A stretch of DNA of 64,000 bases. Origin: Bufo bufo. Lineage: Eukaryota; Chordata; Amphibia; Anura; Bufonidae. This document shows positions 22,845-35,443 of this stretch, piece by piece. Position 1 is the first letter of the stretch. Every line of letters starts with the position of its first letter. Position numbers and translations under genes: made by a program. The notes under the pieces were generated by a model, which was not told the DNA's origin, did no database searches, and saw only the letters and a list, made by a program, of their open reading frames with translations. The stretch spans positions 163,649,183 through 163,713,182 of the forward strand of contig NC_053394.1 of NCBI RefSeq assembly GCF_905171765.1, written 5' to 3'.

Positions 22845-23322
22845 GGCCTCTTTCACACTACCGTATTTTTTTTCCGTTTTGCGGGCCGTTTTTTGCGTTC
22901 TGTATACGGTCCGTAAACGGAACCATTCATTTCAATGGTTACGCAAAAAATACGGAATGTACTCCGTATGCATTCCGTTTCCGTATTTCCGTTTTTCCGT
23001 TCCGTTGAAAGATAAACATGTCCTATTATTGCCCGCAAATCACGTTCCGTTGCTCCATTCAAGTCAATGGGTCCGCAAAAAAAACTGAACACATATGGAA
23101 ATGCATCCGTATGTCTTCCGTATCCGTTCCGTTTTTGCGGAACCATCTATTGAAAATGTTATGCCCAGCCCAATTTTTTCTATGTAATTACTGTATACTG
23201 TATATGCCATACAGAAAAACGGAACGGAAAAACGGAACGGAAACAAAAAAAACGGAACAATGGATCCGTGAAAAATGGACTGCAAAACACTGAAATAGCC
23301 ATACGGTAGTGTGAAAGAGGCC
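22845..23322. mobile_element. Palindromic MITE, TAA TSD
   Basis: Ends GGCCTCTTTCACACTACCGT and ACGGTAGTGTGAAAGAGGCC are perfect inverted repeats. TAA lies at 22842-22844 and 23323-23325. The interior is made of CCGTAT/ATACGG and CCGTTCCGTT-type blocks. It is a different subfamily of the same palindromic group. Confidence 0.75.
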
Positions 23323-23325
23323 TAA

Positions 23326-23931
23326 CTATCATCCAGGAAAAAAAAGCTGGCTCTTTAGCGCCACATACTGAAGGTAGCTACCCTAGAAGTCAACGTCTGA
23401 TACTTTAACAGGATATAAGACAAACCAGAACCTTCTCCAGAACATCACCACCACATCCCACGAATGGCTGCCCTGGTCACCTAAAATGTTATCTGCTACA
23501 AGGTGGGGGGTCTAGGCCAACAGGATCCAGGAGGTAGATTCTGTAGATCTCGGTGGCACTATAAAACAAAGCGCATGAAAGGGACTGCAGTATGGTTTCT
23601 GTGTCTCCAAATGATAGCAAAGGCCGCTCTACAGCACATGACTTTCAAACACCAAACTTCAGGGTGTGCAGGACTTGAGGTCACACCTGAGTCCTGGTGC
23701 CAAAGGGGGACGAGTGGTCTCTAAGCCACAAAAGACAACATACCCAGATGTTGTAAGGGTCAAACATTGCCTGTTTGCATGTTTGTCTGGGAACAATAAA
23801 AATCTGTGTTTAGTCAATGCTTTTTCTTGAGTCATACTTTGAAAGGTCACTGGTTATAAGTGGTGTACCACAAAGTTCAATGCATGAAGTGCTTTTTTCC
23901 AGCCTATTTATTAATGTCATATAAAATGGGA
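23326..23931. other. No feature seen
   Basis: Unique-looking intronic or intergenic sequence with no gene-like frame. Confidence 0.35.
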
Positions 23932-23973
23932 TTCTGACACATTATGAAGAAGAGGCAGAGGAGGTTCTGAGCT
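23932..23973 (+). repeat. 42-nt perfect inverted copy of gdf2-like exon 1
   Basis: These 42 bases equal, without mismatch, the reverse complement of plus-strand 25372-25413, which lies inside the gdf2-like coding exon. Sequence on either side is unrelated to the exon. Relative to gene transcription the copy is antisense and lies in intron 1. Confidence 0.95.
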
Positions 23974-24039
23974 AATTGTTTATATGTCTCTGAATTCTAT
24001 CAATATGTTCCAGATGTCCTAGGGGGAGTTAGACCATTG

Positions 24040-24283
24040 TCTGGGGCCGCATCGATCCGTATTTTTTGTTGATCACACACAAACCCACTCATTTCTATGA
24101 GTCCATAAAATTTTTTGACAGCACACAGATGTCATCCGTGTGCTGTCCACATCCATACGGCTGTTCTACAAATTATAGAACATTATAGAATATGCAGTTC
24201 TATTAGGAAAATGAGACATGCACATGGCCGGTATCAGTTTGCAGACCGGAAAATACATACAGGTGTGTGCATGTAGCCTAAAA
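24040..24283. mobile_element. Diverged palindromic MITE
   Basis: Starts GGGCCGCAT and ends GTGTGTGCATGTAGCC with mirror-ordered interior blocks (GACAGCACACAGATG/CATCCGTGTGCTGTC). It resembles the GGCC...CATGCACACG group but is decayed; the TSD is not clear. Confidence 0.45.
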
Positions 24284-24425
24284 CAGAGGGTCACTTGTAG
24301 AGAAGAATCTGAGTGAGCATGCAGTGTAAGCCAACTGCCTATAAGGCCTATAGGATAAAGGATGTACAGTATATTAAAATAGGTGTAGTAGACTCAAGAT
24401 ACATTACCATAGTTTGCTGCTTTTG

Positions 24426-24611
24426 GCTCCATTCACACATCCGCAATTCCATTCCGCAATAGCGGACAAGAATAGGCATATTCTCTTAGTGCCCGCAATG
24501 TGCGGTCCGCTAAATGCGGTCCGCTAAATGCGGAACGCACATTGCCGCTGTCCGTGTTTTGCTGATCCGCGGATCCGCAAAAAAATACACACGGATGTGT
24601 GAATGGACCCT
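24426..24611. mobile_element. Short palindromic MITE (TTCACACATCCGC)
   Basis: Ends GGCTCCATTCACACATCCG and CGGATGTGTGAATGGACCC are inverted. The interior contains CGGACAAGAATAGGCAT and GCGGTCCGC repeats shared with the other copies. The TSD is imperfect (TTT/TTA). Confidence 0.6.
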
Positions 24612-25194
24612 TACAAACAGTTAGTGCAACCTGATTCTGAATATGCAGCTTATTATACATGTTCTGGAGTTGGAAAAAGGAACAAGGAAATGCAACAAAA
24701 AAGGTTGTAAAGATTGTTGGATGTTGATCCAAGGGTGTGAAAGGTATTTTCCTCTTAATAAATTGAAGTTAATTGCAACCATACCATTGATAGACCAGAG
24801 CATAAAAGAAGTCTTCACCTTCTCCTCATAGCCCTCGTCTCCTGCCTTAACTTGATGGACATATGTATTACAGTATATGGCACAATGTATTGATATGATT
24901 TTTTTTTTTAAATCATAGAAAACCTAACCTTTTCCCATTAAATTTAATTATCAGTTTCCTAGTAAACACTGTAGGACTTCAATAGCTGAAATATCATGTT
25001 ATCCAATTTATCCAAAATAATTTTAGCTGTTAGATGTCCACAAAAATATCATAAATTGCAACCTGAAAGTCTTGTCTATGGGAATAAACGTTGGAATATG
25101 ACCAGTCTGCAACATGTAAAACATGAAAATACACATAGGTATAGAGAAAAAGGAGGTTTACACCAGCCATACAGAAGGCCACATGTTGTCCTAC

Positions 25195-25510
25195 CTTCAA
25201 CATTAAAACTTCGGATTATGTTGGACACTGGCATAGACGTCCTATCATCTGCATACTGGTTATAGAGGTCAATCATATACTGAGGAAGCTTCATTGTGGT
25301 CTTCTCTTGAAATACGGCTCCTGTTAAATTCAGACTCTCTTTAAGTTCTTCTTTCATTGTTCCAGTGAGGGAGCTCAGAACCTCCTCTGCCTCTTCTTCA
25401 TAATGTGTCAGAAGGTCGTTTTCCCATTTTGGCAATGGTTTGTTGAGTGTAAACCTTCCTTGGAATATAACTAAAGAGCACAGCATTGGTAGCCTGGCAA
25501 GCCACATCAT
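25195..25510 (-). CDS. gdf2: GDF2 (BMP9)-like exon 1, TGF-beta propeptide start
   Basis: On the minus strand an ATG at 25510 opens 105 codons: a hydrophobic signal peptide (MMWLARLPMLCSLVIFQG), then NKPLPKWEND, an acidic stretch, ESLNLTG (an N-glycosylation sequon) and the hallmark LPQYMIDLYNQYADDRTSMP followed by SNIIRSFNVE. This is the N-terminal prodomain of the BMP9/BMP10 ligand pair. KPL..W just after the signal peptide favours GDF2, while DRTSMP also recalls BMP10. The exon ends G|GTAGGA, donor GT at 25194-25193, phase 1, where the family's first coding exon ends. The product would be a secreted ligand precursor acting through ALK1-type receptors. Exon 2 (rest of the prodomain and the cystine-knot ligand) is absent, so intron 1 exceeds 25 kb if the gene is intact. 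This is the only host coding sequence I can support here. Confidence 0.8.
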
Positions 25511-26460
25511 GTTTGGGTATTCTCTTAATTCTGGATTTCCTTATAAGTCTTAGGATTTGAAGATTCCTTTATGTGTAGTGGATGGATTTCTCTGAAATAA
25601 GCCAGTCAGGGCTCTTCTTTGAGTTATTTTTTTAACTACTATCCTGACAGTTATGAACCAGACCAAAGTGTTCACTGTCTCTTATCTAGGGTTTGGATTG
25701 CAATGTATCAACTGAGCTTATCACATTGAAGTCCTTAGTTAATGAAGATTCTATAAACATGTTGAACTGTACAGCTTGTGGGGAGGCCATTCATATATTA
25801 CATGGAAGAAGCTACTTCTTAATTAACTGTTCTTGACCAAATATCCGCATTCTTGATTTGTGAAATTCCCTGAAACTTTGTTTATTCAAGTAGGCATGAC
25901 GCCACTCATAATTTTTTCTTCTAGAAAGGTTTGGTTAGCAGAAATGCATTAAGCTATTTATGATGGCTTGAAACCTTGTACCATTTCAGGCCTAACTATA
26001 GTTCTGTATCGTTTTTTCCAAATTTTTTTTTTTCTTGGATAAAATTGCTAAAATAGCAGCTCTACAAAACAGAAAAGTAAGCAAAAGGAGAGGTAATATG
26101 AATCAAAATGTATAGGAGGGAATTCTAACAATCATGTGTAACACACACAGGGCATAACATCAATAATATCTAATAATTTTTTGTAAATCAGCCCTAGAGG
26201 TAAGTGATTAACTCCAAAAAAAACATAAATTGACTTGTATTCTGCTGGACATTTGAGGTCAATTTGCTGTGACAGAGCTTGGGTGCACTGCAGGAGTCAC
26301 TGGTACTCTGATGGGTCAGTTTGCCCCAGGGCAAAGGAACTTTTTGCAATGGCAACCCCTGCACCCATAAAAGTTACCCCTGTTGAGGTAAATATTTAAA
26401 GCACTTCCAAAATTGTTATTATATGTGAAATGGTAGTTCCTGTAGGAAGAGCATGTAAGG
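25511..26460 (-). other. 5' UTR/upstream region of the gdf2-like gene; nothing else seen
   Basis: Sequence upstream of the start codon in gene orientation, AT-rich, with no repeat termini that I recognise. Promoter and any 5' exon should lie here or further right, but no specific element can be assigned by eye. Confidence 0.35.
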
Positions 26461-26860
26461 GCTCAATCTTTACAGAAAGGCTGTTTTTGACATGTACAGT
26501 AAGTTGTATACTTGGCTTTCCACTTAAAGGTAGTATAAGTAAACAGGGTGGACACGGTTTTAACAGGAACAACTGCTTTTATTGATCTCACTTGAGTACA
26601 CACAGATATACACAAAAATACAACATGTGTGGGATCATACCGAAACCTCCAAAAAATGTATACACAAAACCACACATAAAAGTACAGGCATTACATCTTT
26701 ATTGAAATAAATATATATCAAAAACAATCACAAACAATTGCAGGAAATACTGGAATGTACAATACAAAGAGCCCCCAAAATGAAGATACAATGGTCAATA
26801 ATAAAAGGATTAAACCGCACATTTGGTGGTAATTGTGTAAATAGATGGAAAACCCACCTA

Positions 26861-28211
<1,351 letters not shown>

Positions 28212-28796
28212 CTCCTATTTAACATGATTCCTCAGGATTCAGGAAGCCATAATACGCGAAACGCGTGTCGAGGAGCGCCACCACCTCTATACCCTAGGTT
28301 CATAATTAGGTATGTTCACCATGTGTTAGTATTTAGGTTACATGTATATGTAGTTAGGCATGTTTTTTGTTACCCATAGGAATGATCCTAGGTGAACCCA
28401 TAGCATATAAAGATTGCAGCATGCATCAAATATTTTAGCTGCGGGCCAGCTTTGTTTAGGGTCATTATTACTAATAATAGGTACTGCCTATCTTTCTCCT
28501 TTTTTATTGATGCTCTGAGGGAGTATTAGAGTTTGTGTGCGGTTGTTTTTCCCTATTATTATACGATGCTGTGATTATCACTTTTTAATATTGTATTAAA
28601 TAAAAGTAGATTTTTATTTGTTAAGGTGTTTTTGCACTCCATTTTTGTGGTGTTTATCATATACACAGGGGTAACTAACCCCTGCAATTGTTTGTGATTG
28701 TTTTTGATATATATTTATTTCAATAAAGATGTAATGCTTGTACTTTCTTGTATGGTTTTGTGTATACGTTTTTTGGAGGTTTCGATCTCACTTGAG

Positions 28797-29166
28797 GAAA
28801 CAAATTTAGAGGTTACAGAGTTCTCAGGAAAAGTAACTGGTTTACTGGTTGCAGTCTTACGTGGGTCAACTAGCATATGATTACAACAGTCTCTCAATGA
28901 TGGTTCAGTCTTTGTCAACAGGCAAATGTAACAGTCCCTTTAAGAGGCAACAACTGATTCCCTCTTTGACTTGCATTGTCCTCAGCTTCTTCAGTGTCGA
29001 CACTCTGGCCCTGGTCTCCTCAGAGTGGCAGCAATGAAGATGGCTGGATCTGTAGCTATCACCAATACTCTCTCTCCACATGACACAGTAATGCACAATC
29101 TGCACTGTTTTTAATAGGGTATCCCCCTTCCTTGTGACACACTCAGTACAGCACTCAGTATTCCAC
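28797..29166 (-). other. Continuation of the probable LTR; no gene
   Basis: Upstream (U3-like) portion of the LTR candidate on the minus strand. No coding sequence. Confidence 0.35.
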
Positions 29167-29224
29167 AAAACTGATCAGCCATTTTCAGGCATCAGAGGAG
29201 GTGGCTGGTCTTTATTACAGGCTT

Positions 29225-29560
29225 ATGGCTCGTTCACATGACCGTTGCCCCTGCGTTGCCGTATTGCGTCCTGCATACAGCGGGTCCGCAATACACGGGG
29301 CACCGGCCGTGTGCATTCCGCATCACGGATGTGGACCCATTCACTTGAATGGGTCCGCAAATCCGGAGATGTGGTGTGGAAAGGAACGTAAGCACAGAAC
29401 GGAACCCCACGGAAGCACTACGGAGTGCTTCCTGGGGTTCCGTGCCTCAACACTGCAAAGAGATAGAACTTGCTCTATCTTTTTGCGGAACGAACGGATC
29501 GCGGACCCATTCAAGTGGTCCACAGTACGGGCACGGAGGGGACGGATTTGGGTCTAGGTG
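29225..29560. mobile_element. Palindromic MITE, right end lost
   Basis: Starts TGGCTCGTTCACATGACCGT and contains mirror-ordered GGACCCATTCACTTGAATGGGTCC and CCGTATTGCG/CGGAACG blocks. The complementary right end is not clear, so it is truncated or diverged after about 29560. Confidence 0.5.
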
Positions 29561-30469
29561 GCTCCTCTCTACCCCTGTTCTGTGGTGCTCAAATGCAACT
29601 TCCCCTATCTAGGGCCATGTGGTGGCACATACTTTTGGTTACTGCGGCTCATCTCTACCACTAGCTAGCTACACGTATGGATGCCAGTGTCATCCTGCTT
29701 AGTCTGTAGTACTGGGTCTAGGCTCCTTTCTCAGTCTTAGGCACTCATGCATCTGACCATCAGGATTGCCTGCACTTCTATTTATCATCTGACAATCATG
29801 TGCTCTCACTTTTGTTTGAGGACCTACATAATTAGATCATGTGACCAGCAGCAATACCACAATTGACCACTAGGTAGGAAGCATAACCACAATGCTTTTT
29901 ACTACTTGGACAAAATGGAGTATAAACATGGTGCTGGTTACAAGGTACACTGAAGTGCAGGTAGATAAAATAGCATGAAATAAATATAACATTGCCAAGC
30001 TGGCATGTCCTATACTGATTGTGTTACAGCGATAACATATTATTAATAGCATGTACTATTCAATAGTAAGTTATTGAGTTACATTCACAACATATCCAGA
30101 AGGTCTTCGGTCCCAGTTTGTCTCCATAATGTCCAGTATAATGTGGGACGCTCCTCCACAAATTGAACTCTGGGGCTCCAAGCCAATTATGATCATCACT
30201 GTTGGTAAAAAAAAAAAAAGCACATAAAGTTACAGAGCAAGGTCACCGAGTGTTGAGGTGCATGGTGCATAAAAGTCACCAATGCTCTGCAGCCTCAACA
30301 ACTGCAGAGCTCCAAACCTCCTCAGGCATAAACATTAGCACAAAAAATGTGGCCTGGGAGCTCTAGGGAACTAAGGCTGCAGGCCTGTATCACAGGTGGC
30401 GGCAAGGAGTCAAAGTGAGGCGAGTATTTTAATATTTTTTTTGCTTGCACTAATCTGGGCAGTATAGAA
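29561..30469. other. No feature seen
   Basis: No open frame of protein-like composition and no termini. Confidence 0.35.
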
Positions 30470-30950
30470 CATGGGGGACATTATAAATGAACTACAGGGG
30501 GAGGCATTATAATACAGGGGGCACTACTGGTGGACATTAAACATACTGGGGCTATAGTAAATACGGGTGGCTCTTCAGGAGGACAATCATAAATACTGGG
30601 GGCATAAAATACCAGTGGCACTACAGAGGGTCAGTTATAAACACTAGGGGCATGAAATACTGGGGACACTACTGGGAGACATTATAAATACTGGGGGCAT
30701 TAAATACTTGTGGTACCATTGCTGGCCATTATAAATACTGGGGGCACTAGAGGGGGCAATTATAATTACAGGGGGGCTACAGGAGACAATTATAAATACT
30801 GGGGGCACTACAGGGGGCTTTATAAATACTGGGGCATTATAATTGCATTGTTACTACTGGTCGTTCTATGGAGGCCTTATTATTATTGGGCACAGTATGG
30901 AGGGCATTGCTATTAATGGGGGCAGTATCACTATTGAGGCAGGGATTGCA
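30470..30950. repeat. Degenerate minisatellite (ATTATAAATACTGGGGGCACTAC type)
   Basis: About 15 degenerate copies of a roughly 30-bp unit containing TATAAATACTGGGGGCA. The same unit recurs at 33480-33950. Confidence 0.8.
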
Positions 30951-31359
30951 CTCTGGGAGAGAGCACTTTGGGAACTATCTTTATGTTACTGTTATTTTGT
31001 AAGTACAGTATAGTATTTGGAGGCACCAGGAGGCTGAGGATAATGTAAAAGTAAGGTAACCGATGTCTGTGTGGTAAACTCTGCAGAGATGACGCGGCTT
31101 AAATACTTCATTATGATGGTCTGGTCTGAATGGAGAAGATGAGAAAAGAGAATGTCTACATCAGAGGAGACAACACTGGATGTAAGAGGTATGTAGCACT
31201 GTAGGTAATGTCCAATTGTAGGGATTGGGGGGGGGGGGAGGGGTTGTGGGATTATTTGTTTATGAAGGATATTTGTAATCACACTGGAGATATTTTTGAT
31301 TCCTGAGTTTTTATGTAGATCCATGCCATGTCCTTTGTAGATATGTGTAGTATAATGTA

Positions 31360-32226
31360 CCGTATTTATCGGCGTATAACACGCACTTTTTCCCCCTGAA
31401 AATAGGGGGCAAATCATGTATGCGTGTTATACGCCGATATTCACTGCGCTGTATGAGCCGGGAGAGAGGAGGGGCTGGAGTCCGTAACTAGGGGCGGGGC
31501 CCGGTGCAGTCACTGTACTCTTACACCGGGCCCCGCCGCTCACCGAAGTATTTATAAACGTGAATCCTTATCCTGTTATTAGGCTGCCCTCTCCCATGTT
31601 CCCATGTCCCCCCTGTATCCCCACAGCACTTACTTAAGCTTCAATAGCAGGCAGAGCAGACGGCAGCAGTAACGTCACTCACTGACGTCGAGCGCCTGCT
31701 CCGCCCCCTTTATGAATGAAGCAGGCGGAGCAGACGCGCGACGTCAGTGAGTGACGTTACTGGTGCCGTCCGCCCTGCCTGCTATGGTAGCGTGTGAATC
31801 GTAAGTGCTGTGGGGATACAGGGGGGACATGGGAACATGGGAGAGGGCAGCCTAATAACAGGATAAGGATTCACGTTTATAAATACTTCGGTGAGCGGCG
31901 GGGCCCGGTGTATTGGGGGACACTGTTATGAGGGGGATCTGTGGATGACATATAGCAGTGTCATCCACAGATCCCCCCCATAACAGTTCCATCCACAGAT
32001 CCCCCCACCCCATAGCAGTACAATTTGAAATGGACACTGTTATGAGGGGGATCTGTGGATGACATATAGCAGTGTCATCCACAGATCCCCCCCATAACAG
32101 TTCCATCCACAGATCCCCCCACCCCATAGCAGTACAATTTGAAATTTATTTATTTTTCCTGAAATTTCCCTTAAAATGAAGGGTGCGTGTTATACGCCAG
32201 TGCGTGTTATACGCCGATAAATACGG
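31360..32226. mobile_element. TA-flanked MITE with nested palindrome and tandem duplication
   Basis: Ends CCGTATTTATCGGCGTATAA and its complement are perfect, with TA outside (31358-31359, 32227-32228). Inside, about 31500-31910 is a near-perfect palindrome of some 200 bp per arm, and a 114-bp unit is then tandemly duplicated (from 31921 and 32035). The unit is itself a small inverted repeat around ATCTGTGGATGA/TCATCCACAGAT. Non-coding. Confidence 0.75.
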
Positions 32227-32228
32227 TA

Positions 32229-32432
32229 TATATCATATATTGTATATGACAGATAATGTATATGTCTGCGGTCTACAAAAATGTCATGTTAATGTGATAA
32301 AATATGACTGAAAATTGTTAATAAAGAAACATCTGATTAAAAAAAAAAAATGCCTTTAGCAGTAGGGCTGGGGGATTGGGGTTGGATTGAGAATTTGGCA
32401 CAGGTGGCACCATTTAAATTTTCACCTCAGGC
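32229..32432 (+). other. AT-rich segment with poly(A)-like run
   Basis: AATAAAGAAACATCTGATT is followed by a run of A at 32339-32350, which looks like a retrotransposed 3' end. The source element is not identified. Confidence 0.3.
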
Positions 32433-32789
32433 CAGGGGCGTTGGTGGGTTAAAACATTCGGGGCCTGGGCCCCTAATGTTTTGTCCCAGGCCCCAAATGT
32501 ACTGCCTGCCAGCTAGATACAACTGTATTGCTGTCCTCAGGACAGCAATACAATTGAATCGAATGCACTGGAAGATCTGAAGGACCTGTGATGACATAAC
32601 AGGTCATGTGACCAGTAAAACAGGCAGTGGTTGAGAAGGACTTGCGATGATGTCACTGGTCATCATGTGACCAGTGCAGGACAGGACGGCAGTGAAGAGG
32701 AAAAGTCCTGGGGGAATGTCTGCTACACGAGGAGAGGTAAGTGAAGGGAGAGGCAGAGCAATGCTGGGAGTTGTCGTTATGTAACTGGG

Positions 32790-33475
32790 ACTGTATGTTC
32801 GGGTTGAAGGGAGGCATGTTATTTACATGTAATTGTGTGTTGGAGGTGGCTGTGGGAGGGAGTAATGTTATTTGAAGGGGTCTGGGGGAGGAGGTCATGT
32901 TATTTACATGGGACTGTATGTTGAAAGTGGCTGTAGGAGGCAGTGATGTTATTTACATGGGACCGTATGTTACAGGGGTCTGAGGGAAAAAGTGATATTA
33001 TTTTACTTGTGACTGAATGTTTAGGGGGCGATGTTATTTACATGGGACTGTATGTTGAAGGTGGCTGGTGGGGCGAATGATGTTATTTACATGGGATTGA
33101 ATGTTGAGGGGGTGATGTTTACATGGGATTGCATGTTGGATGCTGCTGGCAAGGGGGTGATATTATTTACTTGGGACTGTATGTTGAAGGTGGCTGGGGA
33201 GGAGGTGATGTTATTTACATGGGACTGTATTTTGGAGGGGGCTGTAGATAGAGAGGGATGTTATTTACATGGGACTGTATTTTGGAGGGGCTGGAGAGAT
33301 AGTTTGATGTTATTTACATGGGATTCTATGGCGGAGGGAGGCAAATAGTGTTATTTACATGGGACTATATATTTGAGGGGCTGAAGGGAGGGTAGTGATG
33401 TTATTTACATGGGACTGTATTTTGGAGGGGGCAGGAGAGATGGTGTGATGTTATTTAAATGGGAATGTATGGTCG
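32790..33475. repeat. Minisatellite (GATGTTATTTACATGGGACTGTATG unit)
   Basis: About a dozen degenerate copies of a 50-70-bp unit. Frames through it repeat but are not protein-like. Confidence 0.85.
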
Positions 33476-33479
33476 AGGG

Positions 33480-33950
33480 AGGAATATAAAAACAGGGGGC
33501 ACTGTAGGGGGCATTATAAATACTGGGGGCACTTCAAGGCTGAGCATTATAACAGTAGGGGGCAGTATAAATACTGGGGCACTGTAGAGGTATTATAAAT
33601 TCAGGGGACATTAGACGTTATTATTACTACTGGGGGCTCTATCGGAGGGACTTATAGATCCACATTATTTCTACTAAGAGCACTGTGGGGGCCTTATTAC
33701 TAATGAGGGGTCTGTAGAGACCTTTATTACCACTGGGGGAACAAAAGGGGGCCTAATTTCACCTGGGGCCCTGTGAGGCTATTATTAATACTGGAGGGCT
33801 CTTCTACTAATGGAGACACTCCTGGGGAGCTTTATCACGGTTGGGGCACTGTAGGGAGCAGTACTACTAATGAGGACATTCTAAAAGGGAATTACTATTG
33901 GTAGGATTATGAGGAGCACTATTACAATGGGGGCACTATTATTTCTTAAG
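33480..33950. repeat. Degenerate minisatellite (TATAAATACTGGGGGCACT)
   Basis: Same unit as at 30470-30950, more decayed. Confidence 0.7.
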
Positions 33951-34463
33951 GATAGTATTTGTGGGTATTGGGGAGCACCAGGATAACACTGTTGGGACTC
34001 CAGGTTGGGGGATGAAGATAGAAAAGTGCAGAAGCTAAGATGTCTGTGTGTCACACTCTGAAGAGACGATATGTGGCTGAGAGAAGTTGTCCGGACCAAA
34101 TGGAGAAGATGATGACAGATATGATCTACCAGAGGAGGAGACATCACCTGGGAGGCACTGGAGGTGAGAGGTATGTGCTGCTGTATATCAAGTACAGCAA
34201 AATGCGGTGTGTGGGTAGAGGGGGGGGGGAGACTTAGAAAACTGGACCATATTTATTGGGGCTTTGGCCCCAGATCTTTTGAGACCCTAGCAACGCCCAT
34301 ACCTCAGGCAGCAGAAGGCTAGAATGGTCCTTGGCCACAACTATCAACGGTATCTGTGTCCTAGGACGCAGGTGCAGTTGTGAAATGACAGGGAACTGCT
34401 GCTGGGAATAATGATTGCTGGCTGGCTGTCCTAACATAACAGAAATGTCAAGTCCACCCCTAC

Positions 34464-34720
34464 TTGGCATGGTCCATGGCCGAACAGCTGCCTGCAAGCC
34501 TTACATCACCAAGCACAAAGCCAAGCGTTGGATGCAGTGGCGTAAAGCATACTGGACTCTGGAGCAGTGGAAACGTGTTCTGTGGAGTGATAATACCAGG
34601 AGAATATTACCTGCATTATCCCAGCTGTAATGTTTGGTGGAGGATGGATAATGCTATGGGGTTGTTTTCAGTGGTTGGCCTAGGCCCATTAGTTCCAGTG
34701 AAGGGAAATCTTAAAAGAGT
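34464..34720 (+). pseudogene. Tc1 transposase fragment
   Basis: Plus-strand translation gives KRWMQWRKAYWTLEQWKRVLWSD (first catalytic D) and, after a frameshift, relics of the GGGIMVWGCFS block near 34630-34670. No terminal repeats are found, so it is a fragment. Confidence 0.65.
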
Positions 34721-34799
34721 TCTTAGGATAGGTGGTCATGATGAGTTCAGGGGGGATCTGACTCCCAGCACCCAGAAAAATCAGCTGTATGAAGAGGCT

Positions 34800-35190
34800 G
34801 CTCTGCTGAATACATAATACACACATATGTATATACATTAGACACACATGTATACACGTTACACACAAATGTATGCACATTCTGCATCAGTGATGTACCT
34901 TTCATGGAGGCAGACCATGCAACTGCTATGGGGTCTGGTCAAGGAGGGCTCAATATTGAATGGCTTATTTTGTGTGAAAACACTAAATTTTTATGCATCT
35001 GCCACTAGGGAAAGCTCAGTGCAAAGAGAGTTTACAGCTTCCATTTCAAGCAAAGGTAACTATAAATTCCTATGCACCGAGCTCCCCTTAGTGGTGGCTT
35101 CAGGCAGACAGTTTTATAATTCACTGTATGAAGAAATAACACTGTAGGAAGAGAAAACAAGATAGAAGGGAACCACTCCTTTGGCGCTAC
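34800..35190. other. Low-complexity ACACATGTATAC stretch, then no feature
   Basis: An imperfect CA/TG-rich tract at about 34810-34885, followed by non-coding sequence. Confidence 0.35.
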
Positions 35191-35224
35191 CAGCGTACAT
35201 ATAAGTCTTCTAGGTGAGTATAAG

Positions 35225-35290
35225 GATGTTTTTATTTGCAGTCAATGCATTTCAAGGGGCGAAGCGCCCCCTTCATCAGGACAATTACAG
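35225..35290 (-). ncRNA. Hammerhead-like core in a retroelement end
   Basis: Minus strand: CTGATGA (opposite 35273-35279), then a 7-bp GC-rich stem, then GAA and ATGCAT followed by T. This is the order of a hammerhead ribozyme: CUGANGA, stem II, GAA, A15.1...U16.1, then H17. ATGCAT is self-complementary, as stem III must be in dimer-acting hammerheads. GAC/GTC can start stem I; the remainder of stem I is weak. Cleavage activity is not shown. Confidence 0.4.
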
Positions 35291-35392
35291 ATTAAAAAGC
35301 AGTGTTTTGTTTCTTTTTTCTTTATGTGTACTGTATGAAGTGCACCACACACAGAGCTGTATGGTGGAAGATATACCAATGTATTTATACCA

Positions 35393-35393
35393 G

Positions 35394-35429
<36 letters not shown>

Positions 35430-35435
35430 ATATAT
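35393..35435. repeat. (TA)n microsatellite
   Basis: Near-continuous TA repeat with two interruptions. Confidence 0.9.
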
Positions 35436-35443
35436 GCCGTCCG

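Larger units (their letters stand above)
32433..34301. mobile_element. hAT-like non-autonomous element, 8-bp TSD
   Basis: CCTCAGGC flanks both sides (32425-32432, 34302-34309). Ends CAGGGGCGTTGGT and, on the other strand, TATGGGCGTTGCTAGGG are related to the ends of the 8-kb element at 35608-43658. The interior has two minisatellites and no transposase. About 33960-34230 resembles about 31000-31230, so related copies lie nearby. Confidence 0.65.

Noticed and set aside
1..25194. Exon 2 of the gdf2-like gene
   Set aside because: No minus-strand frame shows the furin site or cystine-knot pattern; all longer frames belong to mobile elements.
31852..32127. 91-residue repeat ORF
   Set aside because: Produced by the 114-bp tandem duplication inside a MITE.
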